Of a stretch of 64,000 nucleotides of DNA, positions 1 to 12,067 are shown one piece after another. Origin of the DNA: Loripinus fragilis (lineage: Eukaryota; Mollusca; Bivalvia; Lucinida; Lucinidae); contig OZ026526.1 of assembly GCA_964019695.1 (NCBI GenBank), positions 14,174,754-14,238,753 on the forward strand, given 5' to 3'. Position numbers and translations under genes: made by a program. Each line of letters opens with the position of its first letter. Position 1 is the stretch's first letter. Below the pieces are notes generated by a model. The model worked only from the letters and a program-made list of their open reading frames with translations, was not told where the DNA came from and ran no database searches.

Positions 1-3000
1 ACGCAAAGTTAAAATACATCTGTTCAACTTCAATTTGTCATAAACTCTAAAGCGTCAAACAGTTTAACCCCTACCAGGTCCAGACAGAATTTTGGGCCTG
101 ATCTGGGTCCAAACTGTTTGAAATGGTTATAAGCAGATGACAATGTCATGTAAAAGTTTAACGCATTGTTGAAATACATTGGTTCAGCTTCAACTTCTCA
201 TAAACTCTAAAGTGTCAAACAAATTAACCCATATCAGGTCCTGACAGAATGTTGGGCCTTATCTGGGTCCAAATTGTTTGAAAGGGTTATGAGCAGATGA
301 TAATGTCATGTTAAAGTTTAACGCAAAATTAAAATACATCGGATCAACTCCAACTTTTCATAACCTCTAAAGTGTTTATAAATTTTGGACCCCTATCAGG
401 TCCCGACAGAATGTCAGAACTGATCTGGGTCTAAATTGTTTGAAATGGTAATCAACAGGTGACAATGTCATGTTCAAGTTTAACACATAGTTAAAATACA
501 TTGGTTCAACTTCAACTTGTCATAACCTCTTAAGTGTCAAAAAGTTTGACGCCTATCAGGTCGGGACAGAATGTCAAGCCTGATCTGGGTCCAAATTGTT
601 TTAAAATGGTTACTAGCAGATGACAATGTCATGTTTAATGTTAACGCAAAGTTAAAATACATTGGTTCAACTTCAACTTGTCATAACCTCTAAAGTGTCA
701 AGCAATTTGGAACTCTATCAGGTCTGGACAGAATCTCGGGCCTGATCTGGGTCCAAATTGTTTGAAAGGTTTATCAGCAGATGACAATGTCATGTAAAGG
801 TTTAAAGCAAAGTTAGAATACATCAGTTCAACTTTAACTTTTCATAACCTCTAAAGTGTCAAACAGTTTGGACCCCTATCAAGTCAGGAAAGAATGTCAG
901 GCCTGATCTGGGTCTGAATTGTTTGAAATCGTTATCAGCAGATGACAATGACATGTTAAAGTTTAAATCAAAGTTAAAATACATCTGTTCAATTTCAACT
1001 TGACATAACCTCTAATGAGTCAAATAGTTTTGACCCCTATCAGGTGCGGGCAGAATGTGGGGCCTGATCTGGGTTCAAATTACTTGAAAGGGTTTTCATC
1101 AGATGACAATAACATGTTTAGGTTTAACCCAAAGTTAAAATACATCGGTTCAATTTCATCTTTTCATAACATTTAAAGTGTCAAACAGTTTGGACCCAGA
1201 TCAGGTCAAGATAGAATGTTGGGCCTGATCTGGGTCCAAATTGTTTGAAACACTTATCCACAGATGTCATCTGCTGACTAAGTCATGTAAAGGTTTAACA
1301 CAAAAATAAAACATTGGTTCACACTCAACTTGTCATAATCTCTAAAGTGTCAAACAGTTTGGACCCCTATCAGGTCTGGACAGAATGTCAGGCCTGATCT
1401 GGGTCAAAATTGTTTGAAAGGGTTATCAGCAGATGACAGTGTCATGTAAAAGCTTAATGCATAGTTAAAATAAATTGGTTCAACTTCAACTTGTCATAAC
1501 CTCTAAAGTGTCAAAGAGTTTGAACCCTATCAGGTCCAGACAGAATGTTGGGCCTGATCTGGGTCCAAATTGTTTGAAAGGGTTATCAACAGATGACAAT
1601 GTCATGTAAAGGTTTAATGCAAAGTTAAATAACATTGGTTCAACTTCAACTTGTCATAACCTCTAAAGTGTCAAACAGTTTTGACCCCTATGAGGTCCGG
1701 ACAGAATGTGGGGCCTGATCTGGGTCCAAATTGTTTGAAATGGTTATCAGCAGATGACAATGTCATGAAAAAGTTTAACGAATTGTTGAAATACATCAGT
1801 TTGGGTCTAAATTGTTTGATAGGGTTATCAGCAGATTACAATGTCAGGTAAAAGTTTAACGCAAAGTTAAAATACATCAGTTCAACTTCACTTTTCATAA
1901 ACTCTAAAGAGTTTAACAGTTTGGACCCCTATCAGGTCTGGACAGAATGTCAGGCCTGATCTGGGTCTAAATTGTTTGAAATTGTAATCAGCAGATGACA
2001 ATGTAATGTTAAAGTTAAACGCAAAGTTAAAATACATCTATTCAATTTCAACTTGTTTTAACCTCTAAAGTAAAATAGTTTTGACCCCTATCATGTCTGG
2101 ACAGAATGTGGGGCCTGATCTGGGTCTAAATTGTTTGAAATTGTTATCAGCAGATGACAATGTCACGTAAAAGCTTAATGCATTGTTGAAATACATCAGT
2201 TTGGGTCCAAATTGTTTGAAAGGGTTATCAGCAGATGACAATGTCGGGTAAAAGTTTAACTTAAAGTTAAAATACATCGTTTCAACTTCAACTTTTCATA
2301 ACCTCCAAAGTGTTTAACAGTTTGGTCCCCTATCTTGTCCGGACAGAATGTCGGGCCTGATCTGGGTCCAAATTGTTTGAAAGGGTTATCAGCAGATGAT
2401 AATGTCATGTTAAAGTTAAACACAAAGTTAAAGTACATCTGTTCAATTTCGAACTTGTCATATCCTCTTAAGTAAAACAGTTTTGACCCCTATCAGGTCC
2501 AGACAGAATGTCCGGCCTGATCTGGGTCTAAATTGTTTGAAATGGTTATCAGCAAATGACAATGTCATGTTTAAGTTAAACGCAAAGTTAAAATGCATCT
2601 GATCAATTTCAACTTGTCATAACCTCTAAAGTAAAATAGTTTTGACCCCAATCAAGTGTGGGCAGAATGTCAGGCCTGATCGTGGTCCAAATTACATGAA
2701 AGGGTTATCAGCAGATGACAATAACATGTTAAGGTTCAACTTCAATTTGTCATGACCTCTAAAGTGTCTAACAATTTGGACCCCTATCAGGTCTGGACAG
2801 AATGTCGGGCCTGATCTGGGTCCAAATTGTTTGAAATTGTTATCAGCAGATGACAATGTCATGAAAAAGTTTAACGCATTGTTGAAATACATCAGTTTGG
2901 GTCCAAATTGTTTGAAAGGGTTATCAGCAGATGACAATGTAAGGCAAAGTTAAAATACATTGGTTCAACTTCAACTTTTAATAACCTCTAAAGTGTCAAA

Positions 3001-5490
3001 CAGTTTTGACCCCTATCAGGTCCGGACAGAATGTGGGGCCTGATCTGGGTCCAAATTGTTTGAAAGGGTTATCAGAAGATGACAATGTCATGTTAAAGTT
3101 TAAATCAAAGTTAAAATACATTGGTTCAACTTCAACTTGTCATTACCTCTAAAGTGTCAAACAGTTTGGACCCCTATCAGGTCCGGACAGAATGTGGGGC
3201 CTGATCTGGGTCCAAATTGTTAGAAAGGATTATCAGCAGATGACAATGTCAGGTAAAAGTTTAACGCAAAGTTAAAATACATCTTTTCAATTTCAACTTG
3301 TCATAACCTCTAAAGTAAAATAGTTTTAACCCCTATCAAATGCGGGCAGAATGTCGAGCCTGATCTTGGTCCAAATTACTTGAAAGGGTTATCAGCAGAT
3401 GACAATAACATGTAAAGGTTCAACTTCAATTTGTCATAACCTCTAAAGTTTCTAACAGTTTGGACCCCTATCAGGTCCGGACAGAATTTAGGGCCTGATC
3501 TGGGTCCAAATTGTTTGAAATGGTTATCAGTAGATGACAATGTCATGAAAAAGTTTAATGCATTGTTGAAATACATCAGTTTGGATCCAAATTGTTTGAA
3601 AGGGTTACCAGCAGATGACATTGTCAGGTAAAAGTTTAACGCAAAGTTAAAATACATTGGTTCAACTTCAACTTTTCATAACCTCTAAAGTGTTTAACAG
3701 TTTGGACCCCTATCAGGTCAGGACAGAATGTCAGGCCTGATCTTGGTCTTAATTGTTTGAAAGGGTTATCAACAGATGTATAAGCTTTACGCATATTTAA
3801 AAGAAATCATTTCAACTTCAACTTGTCATAAACTCTAAAGTGTCAAAAAGTTTGACCCCTATCAGGTCCGGACAGAATGTTGGGCCTGATTTGGGTCCAA
3901 ATCGTTTGAAAGGGTTATCAGCAGATGACAATGTCATGTTAAGGTTTTACGCAGTTAAAATACATTGGTTCAATTTCAACTTGTCATAACCTCTAAAGTG
4001 CCAAACAGTTTGGACCCCTATCAGATCCAGTCAGATTCTCCGGCCTGATCTGGGTCCAAATTGTTTGAAAGGGTTATCAGCAGATGACAATGTAATGTTT
4101 AAGTTTAACGCAAAGCTAAAATACATTGGTTCATCTTTAACTTTTTATAACCTCTAAAGTGTCAAACAGTTTTGACCCCTATCAGGTCCAGACAGAATGT
4201 GAGGCCTGATCTGGATCCAAATTGTTTGAAAGGGTTATCAGCAGATGACAATGTCATGTTAAAGTTTAAATCAAAGTTTTAATACATCTCTTCAACTTCA
4301 ACTTGTCATAACCTCTAAAAGTGTCAAACAGTTTGGACCCCTATCAGGTCCAGACAGATTCTCGGGCCTGATCGGGGTCCAAATTGTTTGAAATGGTTAT
4401 CAGCAGATGACACTGTCATGTTTAATTTTAACACAAAGTTAAAATACATTGGTTCAACTTCAATTTGTCATAACCTCTAAAGTGTCAAACAGTTTAACAC
4501 CTATCAGGTCCAGACAGAATGTTGGGCCTGATCTGGGTCCAAATTGTTAGAAAGGGTTATCAGCAGATGACAATGTCATGTAAAAATTAATCGCAAAGTT
4601 AGAATACATCGGTTCAACTACAACTTTTCATAACCTCTAAAGTGTCTAACAGTTTGGACCCCTATCAGGTCCGGACAGAATGTCGGGCCAGATCTTGGTC
4701 TGAATTGTTTAAAATGGTTATCAGTAGATGACAATGTCATGTTAAAATTTGAATCAAAGTTAAAATACATCAGTTCAATTTCAACTTGACATTACCTCTA
4801 AAGTGTCAAATAGTTTTGACCCCTATCAGGCGGGGCAGAATGACGGGCCTGATCTGGGTTCAAATTACTTGAAAGGGTTATCAGCAGATGATAACAACAT
4901 GTTAAGGTTTAAAGCAAAGTTAAAATACATCGGTTGAATTTCATTTTTTCAAAACCTTTAAAGTGACAAACAGTTTGCACCCATTACAGGTTCGGACAGA
5001 ATGTTTGGCCTGATCTGGGTCCAAATTCTTTGAAACACTTGTCCGCAGATGTCATATGCTGACAAAGCCATGTAAAGGTTTAACACAAAAATAAAACATT
5101 GGTTCAACTCCAACTTGTCATAACCTCTAAAGTGCCAAACAGTTTGGACCCCAATCAGGTCTGGACAGAATATCAGGCCTGATCTGGGTCTAAATTGTTT
5201 GTAAGTGTTATCAGCAGATGACAATGTCATGTTAAAGTTTAACGCAAAGTTAAGATACATCGGTTCAATTTCATTTTTTCAAAACCATTAAAGTGTCAAA
5301 AAGTTTGGACCCGGATCAGGTCCGGACAGAATGTTGGGCCTGATCTGGGGCCAAAATGTTTGAAACACTTATCCGCAGATGCTAAATGCTGACAAAGCCA
5401 TGTAAAGGTTTAACACAAAAATAAAACATTGGTTCAACTCCAACTTGTCATAACCTCTAAAGTGTCAAACGGTTTGACCCCTATCAGGTC
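1..5490 (+). repeat. 161-bp satellite (SatA), locus 1 forward arm
   Basis: Head-to-tail array of a monomer of about 161 bp (for example, the CCTCTAAAGTGTC landmark recurs at about 687 and 848). Each monomer has an imperfect inverted repeat: one arm CAAACAGTTTGGACCC, then TATCAGGTCC, a loop of about a dozen bases, and a second arm GGGCCTGATCTGGGTCC running into AATTGTTTG; about 23 of 27 arm positions pair. Variants are present: one with an AAAAATAAAACATTGG segment (near 1300, 5090, 5420) and one missing about 75 bp, joined at ACATCAGTTTGGGTCC (near 1800, 2200, 2900, 3580). The array begins before the window. 161 is not a multiple of 3 and the frames do not persist, so it is non-coding. Confidence 0.95.
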
Positions 5491-6226
5491 TATGGAAGGG
5501 TATCGGGCTCATAATTCAAATACGCATTATGCCTTATACCTGATTCCATTTACGTGTTATGGATGTTTATTATGCTTTACCACAAAGTGTCTATCAGTTG
5601 TATGCATTTTACATTCTACAAAATGATCGTGGTAATAATTCCATTTGGGTGTTTTGTACCCCCAATTCCCTGTCATAATTCCATTTCAGTAATGTGTATT
5701 TCTTATTTGCTATAACAGACAGTGCGTTTCAGCAATATGCATTCTGCATTCTACAAAATGTCTTTACGCTTGATGCCATTAAGTCATTATGTTATGTGCT
5801 TCATGGGTTTTCTCAATCCGCGAAATTAGCTCTTTCAAAGTTTCTTATCTCTCTAAATAGCTGTTGTTTGCTTTCTTGCAATGCGCGTTTCAATTGACAA
5901 CAAAGTCCTATTTCGGCTTTTCATGTTGTCGCAAATCGATTTATGACTGAACACAATACGCTGTACATGTATGAGACGCCTTTGCTGCTATAAATGATGA
6001 CAAAAATACTTCTGGACAGGCATAGATCTTTTGTGCGGCTATCCGCTAGTCCCTGAACAACCAGTAGCGGTTCTTGATCCGTTGTCTTGGCCTCTTAGGT
6101 AGATTAGTATTCCTCGTCAGTCAGGGGTGGGTCCAGGATTTCAGGAAAGGGAGTTCATGTGTATAAAAATGTGGAGCTGGAACCTTTGAAAATTATAGTT
6201 TTCGTCAAGACATAGGTTGTAACAAT

Positions 6227-6440
6227 GAGGCCCTCCCGGGAGGTTTGGGGAACAGGAGAAAAAGGACATTAATTTAAGGGGAACAAAGGCAAATTTTGAG
6301 GGGAACAAAGACAATATTGGGGAACAGGGAACATAAGAAAGCAAGTTTTCGATTTTTGGGGAGCAGGGGAACAAGCCAATTTATTTCAGGGAACAAAGGA
6401 ACAGGTATCCCCCCCTCATTCCCTCCTCCGGGAGGGCCTT
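6227..6440. mobile_element. Small foldback element nested in the 2.6-kb element
   Basis: The ends are an inverted pair: GAGGCCCTCCCGGGAGG at 6227 and CCTCCGGGAGGGCCTT ending at 6440. The interior is purine-rich with repeated GGGGAACA-like words. It has the form of a MITE (miniature inverted-repeat element); no target duplication was identified. Confidence 0.55.
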
Positions 6441-6454
6441 AACAGTTAAGACAA

Positions 6455-7388
6455 GGCCGTCGTCGGCGGTACGGGCCGGACCACTTTTTTTGGCCAAAAA
6501 AGGCTTTAGCAGGACCACTTATTTTAGGCCGAATATGCCTTTTTGTCTGGGTCATTTTTTCATTTTTCTATTAACTTTTTTACCTTCATTTATATTAACT
6601 CGGACATGTATATGTCTAGATAAGCAAAATTTTCCAGCGTAATATTGTGAATATTTTCTTATCCATCAGTTTTAACATTTGTTTTCGGTGCTCAAAAGAA
6701 TCGTTCTCATCGAGACGGTTCTTTTGAGTATCCACAACCTGGTCCACAACATATGTTTTAGTAAAGATTTAAACATATGTTTTTGGTGCTCAAAAGAACC
6801 GTCTCATTGAGACAGTTCCTTGAGTACCCACAACATATATTTTAGTTGATAAATAGGAAACTTATTTCTAATTACGCTCTCTTATCTAGAGGCTTGGGAA
6901 TGTATGATCATGTATGTATCGAACTGAAAAAGTCAAAACAACAACCCCCCCCCCCCCCAAAAAAAAACAACAAAAAACAAAAAAAAAAACTAAAACAACA
7001 ACAGATATCTGTATCAGAATTAATAATAGAAAACTGTCAAGTTTGTTGCCATCGCTTGATGAGACCCACCGAGGGGTCAAAACAGTTGTTAATACATTGC
7101 TGGTGGGGGGTTCAAAAAGCTGTCGTTAGCATCTGAAATGCAGCTAATGCTTGTAAAATAAGCTTGGTATGACAAGAAAGAAATGCCTCAAAATGCATTA
7201 GAATCGCTTCTACAGACATCTTGAATTAGAAAATTTTCTTGGGGCCTCCCCCACACCCCCTAACAAGAGGGGTCATCCACCTCTCGTACCCCCCCCCCCT
7301 ATCACCACCCCACTCATGCCTTCGACACTCAGAAAAAACGGCTACGACGTTCCATGGCCGTACCACTTTTCAAAAGCCGACGACGGCC
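6455..7388. mobile_element. Inverted-repeat-bounded segment (GGCCGTCGTCGGC ends)
   Basis: GGCCGTCGTCGGC at 6455 and its inverse at 7376-7388 bound this stretch, with further inverted similarity in GGACCACTTT versus AAAAGTGGTAC. It contains two hairpin copies near 6690-6840 and poly-C/poly-A tracts. It could be a nested non-autonomous TIR element. No coding capacity was recognised. Confidence 0.4.
6680..6850. repeat. Two copies of CTCAAAAGAACCGTCTC hairpin repeat
   Basis: Two adjacent copies of a short palindromic repeat in which CTCAAAAGAACCGTCTCA is followed by its near-perfect inverse, flanked by ACAACATATGTTTT-type sequence. The same family occurs at 24190-25035 and 33890-33955. Confidence 0.8.
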
Positions 7389-8095
7389 CTGTAAGAAGTA
7401 ATATCACACTATTTGGTAGATCTAACCTCAATATTAACAAAAGTTTTTTTCTCCTTCCACGGGTAATCAAAATAACTCTTGACGGGCAGAATTTACCTGT
7501 ACACCGGGTCTCGCGTGCATTATCTTCCGAAAGTATAGACATGCACAGACAATCGTCTCGCGTGTTTGTTTTATGAGGGACAAAAAGTAGAGAAGAATTC
7601 TACTGCAGAATTATTTATTATTTTCATTATTTTAATTTTGCGTTTAGCTATTTTTGGTGAAGCTAGTAATTTAGTTGCGTAGTCGAAATAGACTTAAGCG
7701 TATTGCGGTTTGGCAAAAACAGGTTTACCGGAAAACGCAAGTTCAGGTGAACCAGAATATGGAAAGCCATTCTGTAGAAAGCGAATTCCGAATTAAAGAA
7801 ATGCAGTCACTGTTATATTTTTATAGAAATAACCAAATGGAATTATCGCCTCGACCCTTTTCATAGAACGTAAAATGCTTATTACGGAGAGGCACTTTGT
7901 GTTAAAGCATAATTAGGGATTAGGGATACAGAACACCCAAATGGAATTATCACCACGATCATTTTGTAGAACGTAAAATGCATACAACTGACAGACACTT
8001 TGTGATAAAGCATAATACACATCCATAACCCGTAAATGGAATCAGGCATAAGGCATAATGCGTATTTGAATAATGAGCCCGATACCCTTCCATAT

Positions 8096-8563
8096 AGGTC
8101 TGGACAGAATGCGGGCCTGATCTGGGACCAAATTGTTTGAAATGGTTATCAGCAGATGACAATGTCATGTTAAAGTTTAACGCAAAGTTAAAATACATCC
8201 GTTCAATTTTATTTTTTCATAACCTTTAAAGTGTCAAACAGTTTGGACCCGGATCAGGTCCGTACAGAATGTTGGGCCTGATCTGGGTCCAAATTGTTTG
8301 AAATACTTTCCCCAGATGTCATATGCTGACAAAGCCATGTAAAGGTTTAACGCAAAAATAAAACATTGGTTCAACTCCAACTTGTCATAACCTCCAAAGT
8401 GTCAAACGGATTGACCCCTATCAGGTCTGGGCAGAATGTCGGGCCTGATCTTGGTCCAAATTGTTCAAAATTGTTATTAGCAGATGACAATGTCATGTTT
8501 AAGTTTAACACAAAGTTAAAATACATCGGTTCAACTTCAACTTGTCATAACCTCTAAAGTGTC
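8096..8563 (+). repeat. SatA, end of locus 1 forward arm
   Basis: About three SatA monomers resume after the 2.6-kb TIR element and end abruptly within a monomer at AAAGTGTC, where the unique spacer begins. This part pairs in inverse with the start of the reverse arm at 48920. Confidence 0.93.
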
Positions 8564-9244
8564 ATCTGCTGATATCAAAATATCTCTAAAAAGATTTATT
8601 CTCCCCTCAGCAGATCAGGCTTGGCAAAATATCCGGCCACAAATTTAGTCACTCTGAAAGTATTACTTTCTTTTAGAAGATAAAAGACAGTACACACATC
8701 CAAAAACACCAAGCAGTAGAGAGGTAATAGTAAAATTCCTAATTGATATATCCTTCATAAATTCCTTTTGTAACACAAAAGTTGATCAAATGATCATTTT
8801 AGTGTGTTTCTCCACATCATATCCTTTCATGTAAGAAAACAGATGCATAAGTTACGTAAGATTTGACACCTGTCAAAACAACCACTGGTACCCCACTGAG
8901 CGAGCATTTAATCCTCTGATTTGTCATTATAATTTTATTATGAAAGCTCTTTGATCTCCCTGACATTTGCCATGATTTGGGACATCTGTTTTCAGCAAAA
9001 CTATTTTATTATCTGACTGGCTGTCTACATGGTCTAGCGAACAGCTACACTTATCTTTTCCTAAAGGAGGTTTTATCTAAGTAAGTATTTTTTTAGTTAT
9101 TTAATTACGATATATATAAAGGTTTAAAAAAAAAATTTGAGCGTATAATTGTTAATATTCTCTGTAATAACTATCTGGATCCGCGCATGTCCCATTTTAA
9201 AGCAGTGGGGGTCCTAGCAAGAAATGTGCCCATGCGCAGACTCT
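8564..9244 (+). other. Spacer between inverted SatA arms, locus 1
   Basis: 681 bp of non-satellite sequence between the forward arm and the reverse arm. No ORF, RNA gene or TIR was recognised. Its reverse complement is present at 48241-48919 with very few differences (for example, one extra base in CTTGGCAAAATATCC). It includes GGATCCGCGCATG near 9177, a word also seen at the ends of small TIR elements in the window. Confidence 0.9.
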
Positions 9245-10950
9245 ATGACAAGTTGAGGTTGAACCGATGTATTTTAACTTTGCGTTAAACTTTAACATGA
9301 TGTTGTCATCTGCTGATAACCCTTTCAAACAATTTGGACCCAGATCAGGCCCGACATTCTGTCCAGACCTGATAGGGGTCCAAACTGTTTGATACTTTAG
9401 AGGCTATAACAAGTTTGAGTTGAACCAATGTTTTATTTTTGCCATAAACATTTACATGACTTTGTCAGCAGGTGACATCTGCTGATAAGTGTTTCAAACA
9501 ATTTGGACCCAGATCAGGCCCAACATTCTGTCCAGACCTGATTCGGGTCCAAACTGTTTGACACTTGGAGGTTATGACAAGTTGAAGTTGAACAGATGTA
9601 TATTTCAACTTTGCGTTAAACCTTTACATGGCATTGTCATCTGCTGATAACCCTTTCAAACAATTTGGACCCAGATCAGGCCCAACATTCTGTCCAGACC
9701 TGATAAGGAATAAACTGTTGACACTTTAGAGGTTATGACAAGTTGAAAGTGAATCGATGTATTTTAACTATGCGTTAAACTTTTACATGACATTGTCATC
9801 TGCTGATAACCCTTTTAAACAATTGAGACCCAGATCAGGCCCGACATTCTGTCTGGACCTGATAGGGGTCCAAACAGTTTGACGCTTTAGAGGTTATGAC
9901 TAGTTGGAGTTAAACCAATGTTTTATTTTTGCGTGAAACCTTTACATGACTTTGTCAGCAGATGACATCTGCAGATAAGTGTTTCAAACAATTTGGACCC
10001 AGATCAGGCCCCACAATTCTGTCTGGACCTGATCCGGGTCCAAACTGTTTGACACTTTAGATGTTATGACAAGTTGAAATTGAACAGATGTATTTTACTT
10101 TGCATTAAACCTTGACATGACATTGTCATCTGCTGATAACCCTTTCAAACAATTTGGACCCAGATCAGGCCAGACATTATGTCCAGACCTGATAGGGGTC
10201 AAAACTGTTTGACACTTTAGAGGTTATAACAAGTTGAAGTTGAACCGATGTATTTTAAGTATGCATTAAGCTTTTAAATGACATTGTCATCTGCTGATAA
10301 CCCTTTCAAACAATATAGACCCAGATCAGGCCTGACATTCTGTCCGGTCCTGATAGGGGTCCAAACTGTTGAACACTTTAGAGGTTATGAAAAGTTGAAG
10401 TTGAACCGATGTATTTTAACTTTGCTTAAACTTTTACCTTACATTGTAATCTGCTGATAACCCTTTCAAATAATATAGACCCAGATCAGGCCTGACATTC
10501 TGTCCCAACCTGATAGGGGTCCAAACTGTTAAACACTTTAGAGGTTATGAAAAGTTGAAGTTGAACCGATGTATTTTAACTTTGCGTTAATCTTTTACCT
10601 GACATTGTAATCTGCTGATAACCCTTTCAAACAATTTGGACCCAAACTGATGTATTTCAACAATGCGTTAAACTTTTTCATGACAATGTCATCTGCTGAT
10701 AACCCTTTCAAACAATTTGGTTCCAAACTGATGTATTTCAACAATGCTTTAAATTTTTTCATGACAATGTCATCTGCTGATAACCATTTCAAACAATTTG
10801 GACCCAGATCAGGCTGGACATTCTGTCAGGACCTGATAGGGGTCCAGATTGTTAGACACTTTAGAGGTTATGACAAATTGAAGCTGAACCTTAACATGTT
10901 ATTGTCATCTGCTGATAACCCTTTCAAGTAATTTGGACTTTGATCAGGCC
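9245..10950 (-). repeat. SatA, locus 1 reverse arm
   Basis: About ten SatA monomers in the orientation opposite to 1-8563, including the AAAAATAAAACATTGG variant and the ~75-bp-deleted variant (10640, 10730). The last monomer is cut at TTTGATCAGGCC by the Mutator-like element. The part next to the spacer is the reverse complement of the end of the forward arm of locus 2 (about 46500-48240), while the outermost part (about 10595-10950) matches 54556-54911 directly. Confidence 0.93.
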
Positions 10951-11220
10951 GGGTCCACGACAATTCGTCGAAAGACACTTCGTCGAATACGACATTTGGT
11001 CGAATTAGACAACTGGTCGAATGTAACGTTTGGTCGAAATTGACAGTTGGTCGAATCTTATTTTTCGTCGAAATGTGTCTAAAATTTGTCTAGAACTGGT
11101 CGAAAATATCAAACATTTATCAAGAAAAAAACGGAAGTGAAAGAACTTTATTTTGATTTAGGGTATACTCGATTTTCACAAAAATGCAAAACTTGGGCAG
11201 AGTCTAGTATCTTGTATTAT

Positions 11221-12054
11221 TTTGGGCTCAGTTTAGACTCAATAATATTGATGGTAAACTGAGAACATATTTTTCCTTTAAAGATCATTTTGAAACTGAA
11301 CAATATCTTTCTGTTATTAAAAATTTTGATAAAAGGCGTTGTTTAACTAAATTTAAAGTTCACATAAGCTTAAAATTGAAACGGGCAGATTTACTAGACC
11401 CTTAACTCCTTTAGAACAAAGAGTATGTGATCATTGTTTAATGACTATTGAAGATGAGTTTCATTTTTTAATGCAATGCCCAAGGTATTCTCATATTAGG
11501 AGTAAATTTTTTTCAAACGTTCAAAAACAGTGCAAAAACTTTTCATTACTTAGTAGTAAATTACAGTTTAACTGGTTATTAGCAAATAGCGATAATTTAG
11601 TTATTATACAGCTGGCCAATTTTATATATGACTGTTTTGAAATCCATGGTAAATAAGTACTTGTATTTATGTGATATTTATGAGACCTGTCATATGATGT
11701 TTATGTGCATTATATACTTAAGTCTGAATATATTGACCTGTCATTGCCTTTTAAAAATAAAAAGGTCTCTATTCATATAAGAGGTTTGATCCTCTTTACA
11801 AAAGTTAATAAAAAGCAATCTATATTTACCTATCAGCTAATGATAGTATATGCACATGAACATCTCATGACCCACCTGCATAGAATTTATATTATGCTTT
11901 TTTTTCCTTTTTTTTATTGTTCATGTATGTATGTCTAATTATCATTAATCATTGTGTGGAGGATTTCCTCCTTGATTGTTTGCCCTTCTTGGGCCCTTAA
12001 TTGGAATAAACCATTTGATTTGATTTGATTTGATTTGATTTGATTTGATTTGAT
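11221..12054 (+). mobile_element. 5'-truncated non-LTR retrotransposon (LINE)
   Basis: An 834-bp insertion flanked by the 9-bp duplication TTGTATTAT (11212-11220 and 12055-12063). The Mutator-like copy at 54912 has the uninterrupted site near 55168-55180. The insert carries only the C-terminal coding end and a 3' UTR that finishes with ATTGGAATAAACC and a (GATTT)n microsatellite tail of about eight units (about 12014-12054). The loss of the 5' part is typical of incomplete reverse transcription. Confidence 0.92.
11223..11656 (+). pseudogene. LINE ORF2 C-terminal fragment
   Basis: This is the end of a non-LTR retrotransposon polyprotein. The N-terminal part reads through words such as NIDGKLRTYF and NFDKRRCLTKF. 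A frameshift near 11362-11366 then moves to the frame reading SHKLKIETGRF, followed by a zinc-knuckle-like tail CDHCLMT, EDEFHFLMQCPRYSHIR. The order C-x2-C, then E-x-EFHFL and a CP-x-Y motif is characteristic of the region after reverse transcriptase in several LINE clades. It ends at a stop at 11654-11656. No endonuclease or reverse transcriptase domain remains, so it is not functional by itself. The clade cannot be fixed from this fragment. Confidence 0.8.
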
Positions 12055-12067
12055 TTGTATTATAAAT

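Larger units (their letters stand above)
5491..8095. mobile_element. 2.6-kb TIR transposon inserted in SatA
   Basis: The left end (from TATGGAAGGGTATCGGG at 5491) is repeated in inverse at the right end (to 8095) for about 170 bp with only scattered differences. It interrupts a SatA monomer between ATCAGGTC and AGGTCTGGACAG. The paralogous monomer in locus 2 (about 49350-49380, reverse strand) is uninterrupted and acts as an empty site. AGGTC is duplicated at both edges; a longer 8-9-bp duplication (TATCAGGTC versus TATAGGTC) is possible if one base was lost. No transposase was recognised inside, so it is probably non-autonomous. The superfamily is not assigned. Confidence 0.85.

Noticed and set aside
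2065..5260. Recurrent short open frames with MYFNFALNF / SSADNPFKQFGP words in both SatA loci
   Set aside because: They are translations of the satellite. The 161-bp unit shifts frame at each repeat, no start or splice context is kept, and the same words appear wherever the repeat lies.
1..5490. CRISPR-like array
   Set aside because: The repeats are contiguous 161-bp monomers without unique spacers, in a eukaryotic setting, with no cas genes.
5694..5897. Open frame of 67 codons in the 2.6-kb TIR element as a possible transposase
   Set aside because: Too short, with no DDE or DNA-binding pattern, and next to the TIR.
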